Origin: Desulfurococcales archaeon
Lineage (GTDB): Archaea; Thermoproteota; Thermoprotei_A; Sulfolobales; Desulfurococcaceae
Direction: 5' to 3'
Length of the DNA stretch: 64,000 nt
NCBI GenBank assembly: GCA_027022365.1
Contig: JALVYU010000030.1
Coordinates: forward strand, 1-64,000
Below, piece after piece: positions 8,597 through 17,244 of this stretch. The notes under the pieces are model-generated. The model ran no database searches. It was not told the DNA's origin and saw only the letters and a program-made list of their open reading frames with translations. Both the position numbers and the translations under genes were made by a program. Every line of letters begins with the position of its first letter. Within the stretch, counting starts at the first letter, position 1.

Positions 8597-9895
8597 TTGA
8601 AGGCTATAGCTAGATCTGCCTTAGCCATAATAGTCGTAGCCATTATAATTATAGCAGGTCTCGCCATATACTTCGCATCAACACAGCAAAGAGGAACAAC
8701 ACCTACAACAACTACGCCGTCACCAACCACAACAGCCACCCAGACCACAGCGACGACAACAACGACTACGACAGCGGCTGTAAAGAAAGTTAATGTGGCA
8801 GTAGTTTTCGACGTCGGTGGAAGAGGAGATCTCAGCTTCAATGACATGGCATACCTCGGAGCGGTGAGGGCAGAGAAAGAACTGGGGGCACATATAGAGT
8901 TCATCACGCCTAGAAGCACCGCTGATATGCAACCATTGCTCGAGCAGCTCAGCAAGAGTGGAAAATACGACTTAATAGTGCTGATCGGGTTCCTATGGAC
9001 CGATCCTCTTAACAAGACCGCTGATAAGTTCCCTAACCAGAAGTACGCGCTGATAGACTCGACAACAGGTGTTGTCAGGAAGAACGAAGTGGACATACTG
9101 TTCCGCGAGCAGGAGTGTGCGGCACTCGTAGGAATACTAGCATCTGCCATGGCCCTAAAACTCGGAGGTAATACTGTCGCAGCATTAGCTGGCATGGATA
9201 TACCGCCTCTATGGAAGTTCCACATAGGCTATCTCTTCGGTGTCAAGTACTTCGAGAAAGAAACAGGGAAGAAGATTAACTTCCTATGGCAGTACACTGG
9301 AACCTTCACTGACACCCAGAAAGGCTATACTGTTGGTATGCAGCTGATTCAGCAAGGCGCTAGGGTGATCTATGGACTGGCGGGCCTGACTCACCTGGGA
9401 ATGTTCAATGCTGTCAAGGACTGGGACAAGCAACACCCAGATCATATAGTACTTGCCATCGGACAAGACGCTAGCCAGGAATGGATCGATCCATACCACA
9501 TACCTATAAGCGGTGCTAAGCGTGTTGACGTCGCAGTATTCACCGCGATCAAGATGGTCGCTACAGACAACTGGAAGCCAGGCATAGTAACCCTGGGACT
9601 CAAGGAGGGAGGTGTAGGCATCTGGGATCTTAACGGTGTGAGGTACTTCGCTGAGCTAGCTTACAAGGAGCACAAGACCAGCCTAACGCCCGATGAGATC
9701 GTCAAGATAGTGAATGAGACAAGGCACAAGTATATACCCGAGTATGCATGGCAGCTAGTCGACAAGCTCAAACAGATGATCATAAGTGGACAGATAGCGT
9801 TCAAGACACCGACAACGCATGACGAGTACCAGAAGATCATACAGGAGCTACAGAATGGGAACCTCGACGCAGCCCTCGAAAAGGGCCACATATAG
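8597..9895 (+). CDS. BMP-family nucleoside-binding protein, membrane-tethered
   Basis: Extracytoplasmic receptor of the importer encoded by the next three genes. Residues 7-27 form an N-terminal membrane helix, 31-60 a Thr-rich linker, and from about 63 the BMP/PnrA domain begins with VAVVFDVGGRGDLSFND, the family's typical opening. Known members (PnrA, the B. subtilis BmpA-type receptors) bind purine and other nucleosides, so nucleoside import is the best reading. The tether is N-terminal, the opposite of the binding protein at 905-2683. TTG 8597 is preceded by GGTGGT five bases upstream. A T-rich stretch at 9929-9940 and a new TATA box suggest it may be made in excess of the membrane parts. 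Confidence 0.88.
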   Translation: MKAIARSALAIIVVAIIIIAGLAIYFASTQQRGTTPTTTTPSPTTTATQTTATTTTTTTAAVKKVNVAVVFDVGGRGDLSFNDMAYLGAVRAEKELGAHIEFITPRSTADMQPLLEQLSKSGKYDLIVLIGFLWTDPLNKTADKFPNQKYALIDSTTGVVRKNEVDILFREQECAALVGILASAMALKLGGNTVAALAGMDIPPLWKFHIGYLFGVKYFEKETGKKINFLWQYTGTFTDTQKGYTVGMQLIQQGARVIYGLAGLTHLGMFNAVKDWDKQHPDHIVLAIGQDASQEWIDPYHIPISGAKRVDVAVFTAIKMVATDNWKPGIVTLGLKEGGVGIWDLNGVRYFAELAYKEHKTSLTPDEIVKIVNETRHKYIPEYAWQLVDKLKQMIISGQIAFKTPTTHDEYQKIIQELQNGNLDAALEKGHI

Positions 9896-9925
9896 CCAGG
9901 CTAGAAAGGATCTTCTTCCAAAACA

Positions 9926-9941
9926 TAAACATTATTTTTAT
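9926..9941 (+). terminator. Possible T-rich terminator
   Basis: ACATTATTTTTATTC lies 30 bases after the stop of the nucleoside-binding protein and just before the next TATA-like box. Confidence 0.3.
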
Positions 9942-9951
9942 TCTCATCCGC

Positions 9952-9965
9952 TTATTTATTTATAC
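9952..9965 (+). promoter_or_regulatory. TATA-like box of the nucleoside importer ATPase/permease operon
   Basis: TTATTTATTTATAC would place transcription near 9984, twelve bases before GGTGGT at 9996-10001 and the TTG start at 10010. Confidence 0.45.
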
Positions 9966-10009
9966 TAAACCAAGACCGCTCTTTACAGAAATATAGGTGG
10001 TCGCTCTCA

Positions 10010-11518
10010 TTGCCGGAGCCTGCTGTTGAGATGCTTCATATCACAAAAATATATCCGGACGGCGTTGTCGCTCTCCGCGACGTAGACTTCGTTGTTTACA
10101 AGGGAGAAATCCATGGACTGCTAGGAGAGAACGGTGCTGGTAAGACCACTCTCATGAGAATCCTATATGGAGAGATCAAGCCAACAAAGGGAGAGATCAG
10201 AATCTTCGGCAAAAAAGTAAAGTTCAGAGGCCCGTGGGATGCGATCAAACACGGCATAGGAATGGTGTATCAGAAATTCACATTAGTACCAACATTCACA
10301 GTCATAGAGAACCTTCATCTCAGCCACCTTGCTATTAACCCTAAAGCTACAATATCGGAGACAAGGAAAAAAGCTGAAGAACTAATGGAGACTGTTGGGC
10401 TCAAAGTCCCCCTGGATACCGTTGTTGAAGATCTTCCTATAGGTGTTCAGCAGAGAGTAGAGATTATTAAGACACTATTGCGAGACGCCAAGATACTTAT
10501 CCTCGACGAACCAACCAGCGTACTGACACCTATCGAGACAGAAGAACTCTTCAAGACACTGGCACGGCTGAAAGAACTTGGAATAACAGTCATATTCATT
10601 ACACACAAGCTTAAAGAAGTCAAACGCGTTACCGATAGAATAACTGTTCTTAGAAGAGGTAGAAAGATAGACACAGTCGAGACGGCGAAAGTTACTGAAG
10701 TAGATCTGGCGAGGATGATGGTTCAGAGAGAAATAGTGTTAAAGATCGAGAAAAAACCAGCAAAGCCTGGCCGAATCGCCCTTGTGATCGAGGATCTATG
10801 GGTTAGAGACGAGAGAGGCATCGACGCAGTAAAAGGGGTATCACTCGAGCTACGTGAGGGAGAAATACTCGGCATAGCGGGAGTTCAGGGTAATGGTCAG
10901 AGAGAACTCGCAGAAGCAATAGCCGGGATAAGAAAGATCTACAAGGGAAGGATAAAGCTGTACGACAAGGACATAACGCGTTTCTCGACACTTGAGCGAT
11001 ACAGAAACGGTCTGGCGTATGTCCCCGATAGCAGGGCTGTAGGACTGGTACTAGACATGTCTTTACGCGAGAACGTGGTTCTAACAAATATCTACAGGAT
11101 ACTGGGCAAGCTAGGCTACCTCGACTGGGGAAAAGGGGATGAGATAGCAAGGAAGGTTGTGGAAGAACTCGAAGTTGTTACGCCAAGCATACTAACTCCC
11201 GTTAAGTACCTTAGTGGTGGAAACCAGCAGAAAGTAATGGTTGGAAGAGAGATTGTTAGAGAGCCGCAAGTGTTTATTGTCGCCGAGCCTACCCAGGGAC
11301 TCGACGTCGGCGCAACAGAGTTCATAAGAAAGATGCTTGTAAAACTAAGGGACGAGGGCAAAGCCATTCTTCTGATCTCAACGGATCTAGACGAAATCCT
11401 GCAGCTCAGCGACAAGATAGCGGTTATCTACGAGGGCAAGATAATGGCGGTAGGTAAGCCGGAAGAGTTCACCCTCGAAAAACTCGGTCTCCTAATGGGT
11501 GGTGTACATGCCGAGTAA
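10010..11518 (+). CDS. Nucleoside ABC importer ATPase, double domain
   Basis: Cytoplasmic energy subunit, 502 residues, with two ABC domains in one chain as in RbsA/MglA and the nucleoside transporter ATPase NupO. The first half has Walker A GENGAGKTT at 39-47 and ILILDEPTS as Walker B. The second half has the degenerate Walker A typical of this group (GVQGNGQREL) and a normal signature LSGGNQQK. TTG 10010 follows GGTGGT by eight bases. It overlaps the first permease gene by 11 bases, so translation is likely coupled. Confidence 0.9.
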   Translation: MPEPAVEMLHITKIYPDGVVALRDVDFVVYKGEIHGLLGENGAGKTTLMRILYGEIKPTKGEIRIFGKKVKFRGPWDAIKHGIGMVYQKFTLVPTFTVIENLHLSHLAINPKATISETRKKAEELMETVGLKVPLDTVVEDLPIGVQQRVEIIKTLLRDAKILILDEPTSVLTPIETEELFKTLARLKELGITVIFITHKLKEVKRVTDRITVLRRGRKIDTVETAKVTEVDLARMMVQREIVLKIEKKPAKPGRIALVIEDLWVRDERGIDAVKGVSLELREGEILGIAGVQGNGQRELAEAIAGIRKIYKGRIKLYDKDITRFSTLERYRNGLAYVPDSRAVGLVLDMSLRENVVLTNIYRILGKLGYLDWGKGDEIARKVVEELEVVTPSILTPVKYLSGGNQQKVMVGREIVREPQVFIVAEPTQGLDVGATEFIRKMLVKLRDEGKAILLISTDLDEILQLSDKIAVIYEGKIMAVGKPEEFTLEKLGLLMGGVHAE

Positions 11519-12584
11519 AGATGGGTTCTTCCAAAAACTCAGGGCTAGATTCAGGGCCAGAGCCCAAGACTATGGCATGGCTGCTCTCGAGGTGTTCTTA
11601 TCTGCCGCTATAGGCTTTCTTGCAGGTGCCCTGGCTCTGCTGGTTCTAGGATACGATCCCCTCAAGGTCTACGAGGTACTGTTTTCATGGGGATACACTG
11701 ATATAGGCTATCTCCTCTTGAAGTCGACTCCACTGATAATGACAGCAATAGCGTTCAGCATACCAGCACTAGCCGGCGTATTCAACATCGGTGGCGAGAG
11801 CCAGCTATACGTCGGCGCTCTCCTCGGCCTCCTTGTCGCCTACTATATCCATAATGCTCCCCTAGCAATCGTAGCGGCAATCCTAGGAGGAGCCGGCCTT
11901 GGCCTCTTCATAGCATTGCTGAGAGTCTATCGCGGCATAAATGAGGTAATCACAGCAATAATGGTTAACTGGATAATGTACTGGCTCCTCGCATACCTTG
12001 TAACGGGGCCGTTTAACAACCCGAAGCTTCCACAGCAGAGCGTGCCTGTGCCGAAATCTGCCCAGATACCCGTATTTAGTATTGGAGGAGTCAATATTGC
12101 TGGCTCATTCATCCTGGCAGTTATAGGTGCGCTGGTGATCTACTACATAGTATTCTACACGAAGACAGGATATATAATGAGGGTCTCAGGCCTATCACCT
12201 GCCTCCGCGAAATATGCGGGTTTCAGCCCCGAGAAAGCAATATTGACGTCAATGCTTATCGGCGGCGCTGCGGCTGGCTTCGGTGGAGCACTACTAGTAT
12301 TGGGGGACGTGCACAGCATAGACACAACACTATCAGCTGTATACGGCCTGGGATTCACTGGAATCGGTATTGGATTGCTCGGCAGAAACAACCCGATAGG
12401 AATAATATTCGCTGCAATATTCTTTAGCGGCCTACTAATAGGCGGCCAGTACGTCGAGCTCTTCTTGAATGCTCCGCCGAACCTATCTGACTTCCTGATA
12501 GGAGTAATAGTGATCGCACTTTCTATCCCCTACGCCTACAGGTTCATAATAAGCTGGATTAAGAGGAGGAGGATGGCGAAATGA
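11508..12584 (+). CDS. Nucleoside ABC importer permease 1
   Basis: Integral membrane protein of the BPD_transp_2 class (YufP/RbsC type), about nine helices. The cytoplasmic N-terminus is basic (SKDGFFQKLRARFRAR). Typical family features include FNIGGESQLYVGALLG near residue 85 and the coupling region YIMRVSGLSPASAKYAGFSPEKA, shown here only as landmarks. ATG 11508 is chosen because GGTGGT (11498-11503) lies four bases upstream; the GTG at 11499 is inside that site. It pairs with 12581-13507 to form the channel. Confidence 0.88.
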   Translation: MPSKDGFFQKLRARFRARAQDYGMAALEVFLSAAIGFLAGALALLVLGYDPLKVYEVLFSWGYTDIGYLLLKSTPLIMTAIAFSIPALAGVFNIGGESQLYVGALLGLLVAYYIHNAPLAIVAAILGGAGLGLFIALLRVYRGINEVITAIMVNWIMYWLLAYLVTGPFNNPKLPQQSVPVPKSAQIPVFSIGGVNIAGSFILAVIGALVIYYIVFYTKTGYIMRVSGLSPASAKYAGFSPEKAILTSMLIGGAAAGFGGALLVLGDVHSIDTTLSAVYGLGFTGIGIGLLGRNNPIGIIFAAIFFSGLLIGGQYVELFLNAPPNLSDFLIGVIVIALSIPYAYRFIISWIKRRRMAK

Positions 12585-13507
12585 TCACGGGAGCGGACAT
12601 CATAAATCTCTTATCTTCAACACTCATATCAATGGTGCCGATACTGCTGGCCAGCGTAGGAGAGATAATCACCGAGAAGAGCGGGGTAGTTAACATCGGG
12701 TTAGAGGGGATCTTCATAATATCATCGTTTGCGGCCACGGTGGTTGCATACTATACTGGCGACCCATTACTCGCACTGCTTGTCGGAACCATTGTTGGCT
12801 CGCTCTCGGGCCTACTACATGGGGTTATAAGCGCTTATCTAAACGGCGACCAGATAATTGCAGGCGTCGGTTTCAACAGCTTCGCCTACGGGCTAGCACT
12901 AATGATCATGGTTGCTCTCTGGCAGAGCTACGGTAGTAGTCCAACCGTCAAGACTCTTCCAATGATACTCGTACCCGTCGCTGGCACGACATTGTACATA
13001 CCACCATTAGCGATCGCCGCCTTCATAGTAGCCGTACTAGCCCATTATTGGCTAAACAAGACACGCAGCGGTCTAAAAGTACGTGCATGCGGAGAGGACC
13101 CGAGAAGCGCCGAGTCAATGGGTATAAATGTCAGGAGGACAAGACTCTACGCTACGATCCTAGGTGCAACCCTTACAGGGCTGGGAGGCGCCTACTTGAC
13201 TGTGTGGTGGATAGGCCAGTTCACAAAGTTCATCAGTGCTGGTAGAGGATTCATTGCACTGGCAAACGTCGCCTTCAGCAACTGGAACCCATTACTGGCG
13301 ATACTAGGTGCACTGATATTCGGGTTCTTCAGCGCGCTCTCGATATTCCTACCGCTCAAGCTACAGCAGATATACCATGTCCAGTATACTGCCCAGATAT
13401 ACCTGTTCAATACAATACCCTACATAGCAACACTAGTAATAGTAGCCTTCATAATGAAGAGGGTAAGGATGCCGCGTGCACTTGGAAAGCCATACATAAA
13501 AGAGTAA
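12581..13507 (+). CDS. Nucleoside ABC importer permease 2
   Basis: Second channel subunit, 308 residues and about eight or nine helices, YufQ type. It has the family's opening GEIITEKSGVVNIGLEGIF and the coupling segment VRACGEDPRSAESMGINV near residue 170. Its ATG overlaps the previous stop by four bases (ATGA) and follows a GGAGGA site. Its TAA stop directly abuts the stop of the convergent dehydrogenase gene with no base between them (TAA at 13505-13507, then the minus-strand stop at 13508-13510). Confidence 0.9.
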   Translation: MITGADIINLLSSTLISMVPILLASVGEIITEKSGVVNIGLEGIFIISSFAATVVAYYTGDPLLALLVGTIVGSLSGLLHGVISAYLNGDQIIAGVGFNSFAYGLALMIMVALWQSYGSSPTVKTLPMILVPVAGTTLYIPPLAIAAFIVAVLAHYWLNKTRSGLKVRACGEDPRSAESMGINVRRTRLYATILGATLTGLGGAYLTVWWIGQFTKFISAGRGFIALANVAFSNWNPLLAILGALIFGFFSALSIFLPLKLQQIYHVQYTAQIYLFNTIPYIATLVIVAFIMKRVRMPRALGKPYIKE

Positions 13508-14509
13508 TTATATGAGAAGATGTATCTTCACCACTCTACGATCAAAGCTTTTTTCGAACCCCTTAACTCCGTCCTCAAGCCTATACTCGGCGGAAACCAG
13601 GTCATCTACGCGTACAATACCTTTCCTCAGCAACTCTATCGCTTTAGGAAACGGCCCACACCTGCTTCCAATGATCCTGGCTTCCTTTACAACCAGTGCC
13701 GTATAGTCTAGGGAAACCCTTGATCCATGAGTGCTCTTCGCTGCGATAACCCCTCTTGGCCTAACGATTCTTATGGCCAGGTCTACGCCAGCATTACTCC
13801 CAGAAGCCTCCACTACATAGTCGAAACCGGCTCCTTCAGGAGTATATTTCTCTAAGGCATACTCTGCATCCCCCGGAGACAATACTTCATCGGCGCCAAG
13901 CCGTTCGGCCAAGCCAGCCTTGGGGCTTCCTGGCCGTGCAAAAGCAACGATCACCTCGGGCTCATATTGTCTGAGTACCTGGATGGATAACAAGCCTATA
14001 GTACCAATACCGATCACAGCCATCCGCGACCCCTTACTGGGTGGGGCCATCTCAGTCATCTCGACAACAGCCGCCAATGGCTCCACAAAGGCGGCCTGCT
14101 TATCTGTTAAGCCGTCCACACTATGTAGAAGGTCCTGCCTTGTCAGCACGTACTCGGCCATACCCCCATCAATACTTATTCCGATTGTCTGCCTGTAGGG
14201 GCAATGAGTGGGCATGCCCTTCCTACAGTACCAGCATCTCCGGCAATGAACATTTATCTCGGTCGTTACCCGCTTCCCTACAAGGTCTTCACTGGCCTCA
14301 TCGCCAACCATATCAACAACTCCGGCAATCTCATGGCCAGGTATCAGTGGTAGCTTGAAAGGCCTGTATGTCCCCTTGTAGAAAGCTTTATCTGTACCAC
14401 AAATACCTACTCTCTTAACCCGTATCCTTACCCAATCCCCCTTGGGCACGGGATCGGCTACTTCTTCTAGCCTAAGATCACCTGGTCCATGGAGCACAAG
14501 GGCCTTCAA
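13508..14509 (-). CDS. Zinc-dependent medium-chain dehydrogenase
   Basis: Cytoplasmic NAD(P)-dependent alcohol or polyol dehydrogenase, 333 residues. Catalytic zinc ligands are Cys37 (GICGTD), His59 and Glu60 (PGHE). The structural zinc site is complete, with Cys89, Cys92, Cys95 and Cys103. The Rossmann motif GIGTIGLLS starts near residue 166. The family includes threonine, glucose, sorbitol and simple alcohol dehydrogenases, and the sequence alone does not decide among them. It is not clearly linked to its neighbours, which are on the other strand. Confidence 0.85.
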   Translation of the reverse strand: MKALVLHGPGDLRLEEVADPVPKGDWVRIRVKRVGICGTDKAFYKGTYRPFKLPLIPGHEIAGVVDMVGDEASEDLVGKRVTTEINVHCRRCWYCRKGMPTHCPYRQTIGISIDGGMAEYVLTRQDLLHSVDGLTDKQAAFVEPLAAVVEMTEMAPPSKGSRMAVIGIGTIGLLSIQVLRQYEPEVIVAFARPGSPKAGLAERLGADEVLSPGDAEYALEKYTPEGAGFDYVVEASGSNAGVDLAIRIVRPRGVIAAKSTHGSRVSLDYTALVVKEARIIGSRCGPFPKAIELLRKGIVRVDDLVSAEYRLEDGVKGFEKSFDRRVVKIHLLI

Positions 14510-14729
14510 GATATGTTCTCACCCAGAATTAACGTTGGTTAGCATATTCTTGTTAAGGGTTTTTATCTTCATGGCAGACCGGTAATTTGTAATGCATATA
14601 GCGAGAATATGTCTATAAGGATAGGTATTAATAACCACAAATATGACATAAACTATTTCTCGAACAACGTTAGAGAAAAAATACCGCTAAAGAAAACATC
14701 TATACTAATGCGCTCGGAGGAATATTGTT

Positions 14730-14945
14730 ATGGATTTGCCGATGCTCCTAATAATTGGATTCATACTCGGAGTAATAATCGCGTATTTGTTAGGAGTAAA
14801 GAATAGGGCGGTACTGTTTCTGGCGGGATTAGCTGGTGCCATACTAGCCCCGATCCTTATAACAGTCATAACAGCTTTGATCCTATTGGCGATAATCGGC
14901 TTGGTAGTATTAATAATACTAGTGATAATCGGGCTACATACCTAG
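14730..14945 (+). CDS. Small hydrophobic membrane protein, 71 residues
   Basis: Two or three membrane helices fill nearly the whole protein (LPMLLIIGFILGVIIAYLLG, then VLFLAGLAGAILAPILITVI and a long Ile/Leu/Val helix). No family recognised. GGAGGA at 14716-14721 lies about eight bases before ATG 14730, which supports real translation. It stands alone between the dehydrogenase and the phosphorylase. Confidence 0.6.
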   Translation: MDLPMLLIIGFILGVIIAYLLGVKNRAVLFLAGLAGAILAPILITVITALILLAIIGLVVLIILVIIGLHT

Positions 14946-15018
14946 CTATCGTTACCCGGGATTCCTCCTTCTTTAAACCATAGCCCGACGAATTATTCTT
15001 AGTGGAGGGGCTGATTCC

Positions 15019-15741
15019 TTGGACAAAACACTCCACATAGGTATACCCATTAGAAGGGTGCCAAGCAAAGCTGTAGTTATGGGTGATCCTGAGAGAATAG
15101 ACTTAGTACTAGAGCTGATGGATTCGTGGAGAGACCTAGGCCTTCGGAGAGGATACCGGGGCATAGTGGGAAAGATAGGCGCCAACATGATCGGAGTATA
15201 TAGTCACGGCATAGGAGGCCCGTCGGCAAGCATAGTCTTTGAAGAACTAGTGAAAGCAGGGGTAAAAACCATAGTCAGGCTCGGAACATGTGGTGGGCTC
15301 CGAGAAGATATTAAACCCGGAACAGTAATCGTAGCCACGGCTTCTGGCGTTAGGAAAACGGGTTGCTCGACAAACATGTACGCCGGAGACAATACTCCCC
15401 CAATAGCTCCGGATCCCTTATTGGTCTCAAGAATTTATGAAAGCCTAAAAGCGAGCGATGCTAATGTCTTGCTGGGACCAGTTTTCACAAGTGATGCTTT
15501 CTACGCCGAGGCACCAGGCCTTGCAAGAGAGCTGGCTGGACTTGGATATATAGGCATAGATATGGAGACGGCAATACTGTATTACCTCTCGTGGATGAGG
15601 GGTTACCGGGCTGCATCGGTTCTTATAGTGAGTAACAACCTTGTAGCTAATACCGATGAGTATCTCTCAAATCAAGACATGATAGATACGATAAAGAAAG
15701 TATTCAAAACCATAGCAGAAACACTCACCGGTGAGAAGTGA
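15019..15741 (+). CDS. Nucleoside phosphorylase, PNP/UDP family
   Basis: Cytoplasmic enzyme that splits a nucleoside with phosphate into base and ribose 1-phosphate. The phosphate loop MGDPERI is at 21-27, VRLGTCGGL at 86-94 and the ribose/base site DMETA at 181-185, all typical of the hexameric PNP/uridine phosphorylase family. Length 240 is normal. Whether it prefers uridine, purine nucleosides or methylthioadenosine cannot be told here. TTG 15019 has GGAGGGG about nine bases upstream. It overlaps the HD gene by one base. With the importer at 8597-13507 it suggests nucleoside use. Confidence 0.9.
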   Translation: MDKTLHIGIPIRRVPSKAVVMGDPERIDLVLELMDSWRDLGLRRGYRGIVGKIGANMIGVYSHGIGGPSASIVFEELVKAGVKTIVRLGTCGGLREDIKPGTVIVATASGVRKTGCSTNMYAGDNTPPIAPDPLLVSRIYESLKASDANVLLGPVFTSDAFYAEAPGLARELAGLGYIGIDMETAILYYLSWMRGYRAASVLIVSNNLVANTDEYLSNQDMIDTIKKVFKTIAETLTGEK

Positions 15742-16343
15742 TGAATACAATAATAGATGATATAAAGAGACTCGTCGAGAAGCTCATGGGCAATGATTTC
15801 GCCCACGGATACCCGCACGTGGCTCGTGTGAGAAGATATGCTTGGCTCATCGTAGACAATGAGGGACTCAATATCGATGAAACTGTGCTGGAACTAGCCG
15901 TTCTCCTACATGATATCGGTAGGAGGATCGGCGAGCCCCACGCCTATTATTCGGCTCTGCTCGCCCGATCAATACTTGCAGAGAAAGGGGTGCCGGCCAA
16001 TAAGATCGAGAAGATAACCAATGCGATTCTCTATCACAGTTTCAGCTACGCCAGGAGAAACAATATAGAGCCCCTCAGTGATGAGGCCAAAGTATTGAGC
16101 GATGCAGATAAACTCGATGCTCTTGGAGTCGTCGGTCTCGTAAGAGTATTCTTGTTTGGTGCCGAACACAATAGGGGATTCGAGGACAGCATAAAGCATT
16201 TCCGTGAAAAGATATTCCGGCTCAAAGATCTTATGCACTACCAGTACTCTAGAAGACTAGCCAGAGAACTAACCATGAGAACACGTAAAGCACTAGAAAT
16301 GCTCCTCGAAGAAACAGGTTATAAGGAGCAGTGGAAGATTTAA
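15741..16343 (+). CDS. HD-domain metal-dependent phosphohydrolase
   Basis: About 200 residues. The HD-type metal ligands are visible: His in HGYPHVARV, the His-Asp pair in VLLHDIGR, and a later Asp in VLSDADKLDALGV. This small class (YedJ/COG1418-like) hydrolyses phosphates of nucleotides or related compounds. Its ATG lies in the stop codon of the phosphorylase gene (TGATG-type coupling) with GGTGAG just upstream, so the two are made together and it may act on nucleotides or sugar phosphates from the same pathway. GTG 15738 is an alternative start. Confidence 0.85.
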   Translation: MNTIIDDIKRLVEKLMGNDFAHGYPHVARVRRYAWLIVDNEGLNIDETVLELAVLLHDIGRRIGEPHAYYSALLARSILAEKGVPANKIEKITNAILYHSFSYARRNNIEPLSDEAKVLSDADKLDALGVVGLVRVFLFGAEHNRGFEDSIKHFREKIFRLKDLMHYQYSRRLARELTMRTRKALEMLLEETGYKEQWKI

Positions 16344-16411
16344 TTATATCAATTCTCCTCTAAATTATTTTAAGATATATTGTACGCCCTCGTCTATATA
16401 GAGGTGTAATT

Positions 16412-17224
16412 TTGGCTGACCCAATAGGCTCACTGGAGTATCTCCCAGGCATTATTCTAGGGCTCATCATCGTGATAATATTCCTGTCAATGAGTATAAA
16501 GATCGTTCGTGAATACGAGCGAGCAGTAATATTCCGTCTCGGCAGACTCCTAGGAGCTAAAGGCCCCGGCATATTCTTCATCATCCCTTTTGTCGACAAC
16601 TTCATCAAGGTAGACCTGAGGCTAACAACAGTAGATGTACCGGAGCAGCAGATCATTACAAAGGATAATGTCACTGTTGGTGTCGACGCAGTGGTTTACT
16701 ATCGTGTATTCGACCCTGTACTAGCCGTTACTAAAGTTGAGGATTACAACTACGCCGTGATGATGATGGCCCAGACAACCCTAAGAGATATCGTCGGGCA
16801 AGTGGAGCTCGACGAGCTTCTCACAAGGCGTGAAGACATAAATAAGAGGCTACAAGCCATCCTAGACGAAGTAACTGATCCATGGGGTATAAAGGTAACG
16901 GCGGTCACGCTGAAACAGGTGAGACTACCGGAGTCAATGCTCCGTGCGATGGCTAAGCAGGCAGAGGCTGAGAGATGGAGGCGTGCAAAGGTTATCGAGG
17001 CCGAGGGTGAGAGACAAGCATCAAAGATACTGGCCGAAGCAGCAAAGTTCTATGAAGAACACCCAGCAGCTCTCAGGCTACGTGAGCTACAGACACTGAT
17101 AGAGGTTGCTAAGGAGAAGAACATGATAGTCATAGCGCCGAGCAGTCTCGGAAGAGACATCGAAACACTAGGTATAGCATTAGGAGCTACAAAAGGTCCT
17201 AGACTCCGTACAACAACGGAATAA
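16412..17224 (+). CDS. Stomatin/prohibitin-type membrane protein (SPFH)
   Basis: Membrane-bound scaffold protein of the slipin class, 270 residues. One N-terminal membrane helix (about 11-30) is followed by the SPFH domain (REYERAVIFRLGRLLG), then a charged helix that can form a coiled coil (AKQAEAERWRRAKVIEAEGE). A hydrophobic stretch near 235-260 corresponds to the segment cut by the partner protease in Pyrococcus (PH1511). TTG 16412 follows AGGTGTAAT. The NfeD-type protease gene lies 20 bases downstream, the standard pairing. Confidence 0.9.
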   Translation: MADPIGSLEYLPGIILGLIIVIIFLSMSIKIVREYERAVIFRLGRLLGAKGPGIFFIIPFVDNFIKVDLRLTTVDVPEQQIITKDNVTVGVDAVVYYRVFDPVLAVTKVEDYNYAVMMMAQTTLRDIVGQVELDELLTRREDINKRLQAILDEVTDPWGIKVTAVTLKQVRLPESMLRAMAKQAEAERWRRAKVIEAEGERQASKILAEAAKFYEEHPAALRLRELQTLIEVAKEKNMIVIAPSSLGRDIETLGIALGATKGPRLRTTTE

Positions 17225-17244
17225 GTCTTCATGGGCGATGTGAA

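Noticed and set aside
14609-14806. A 65-residue frame before the small hydrophobic protein
   Set aside because: It overlaps the well-supported start and ribosome site of the 14730 gene in another frame and has no coding character.
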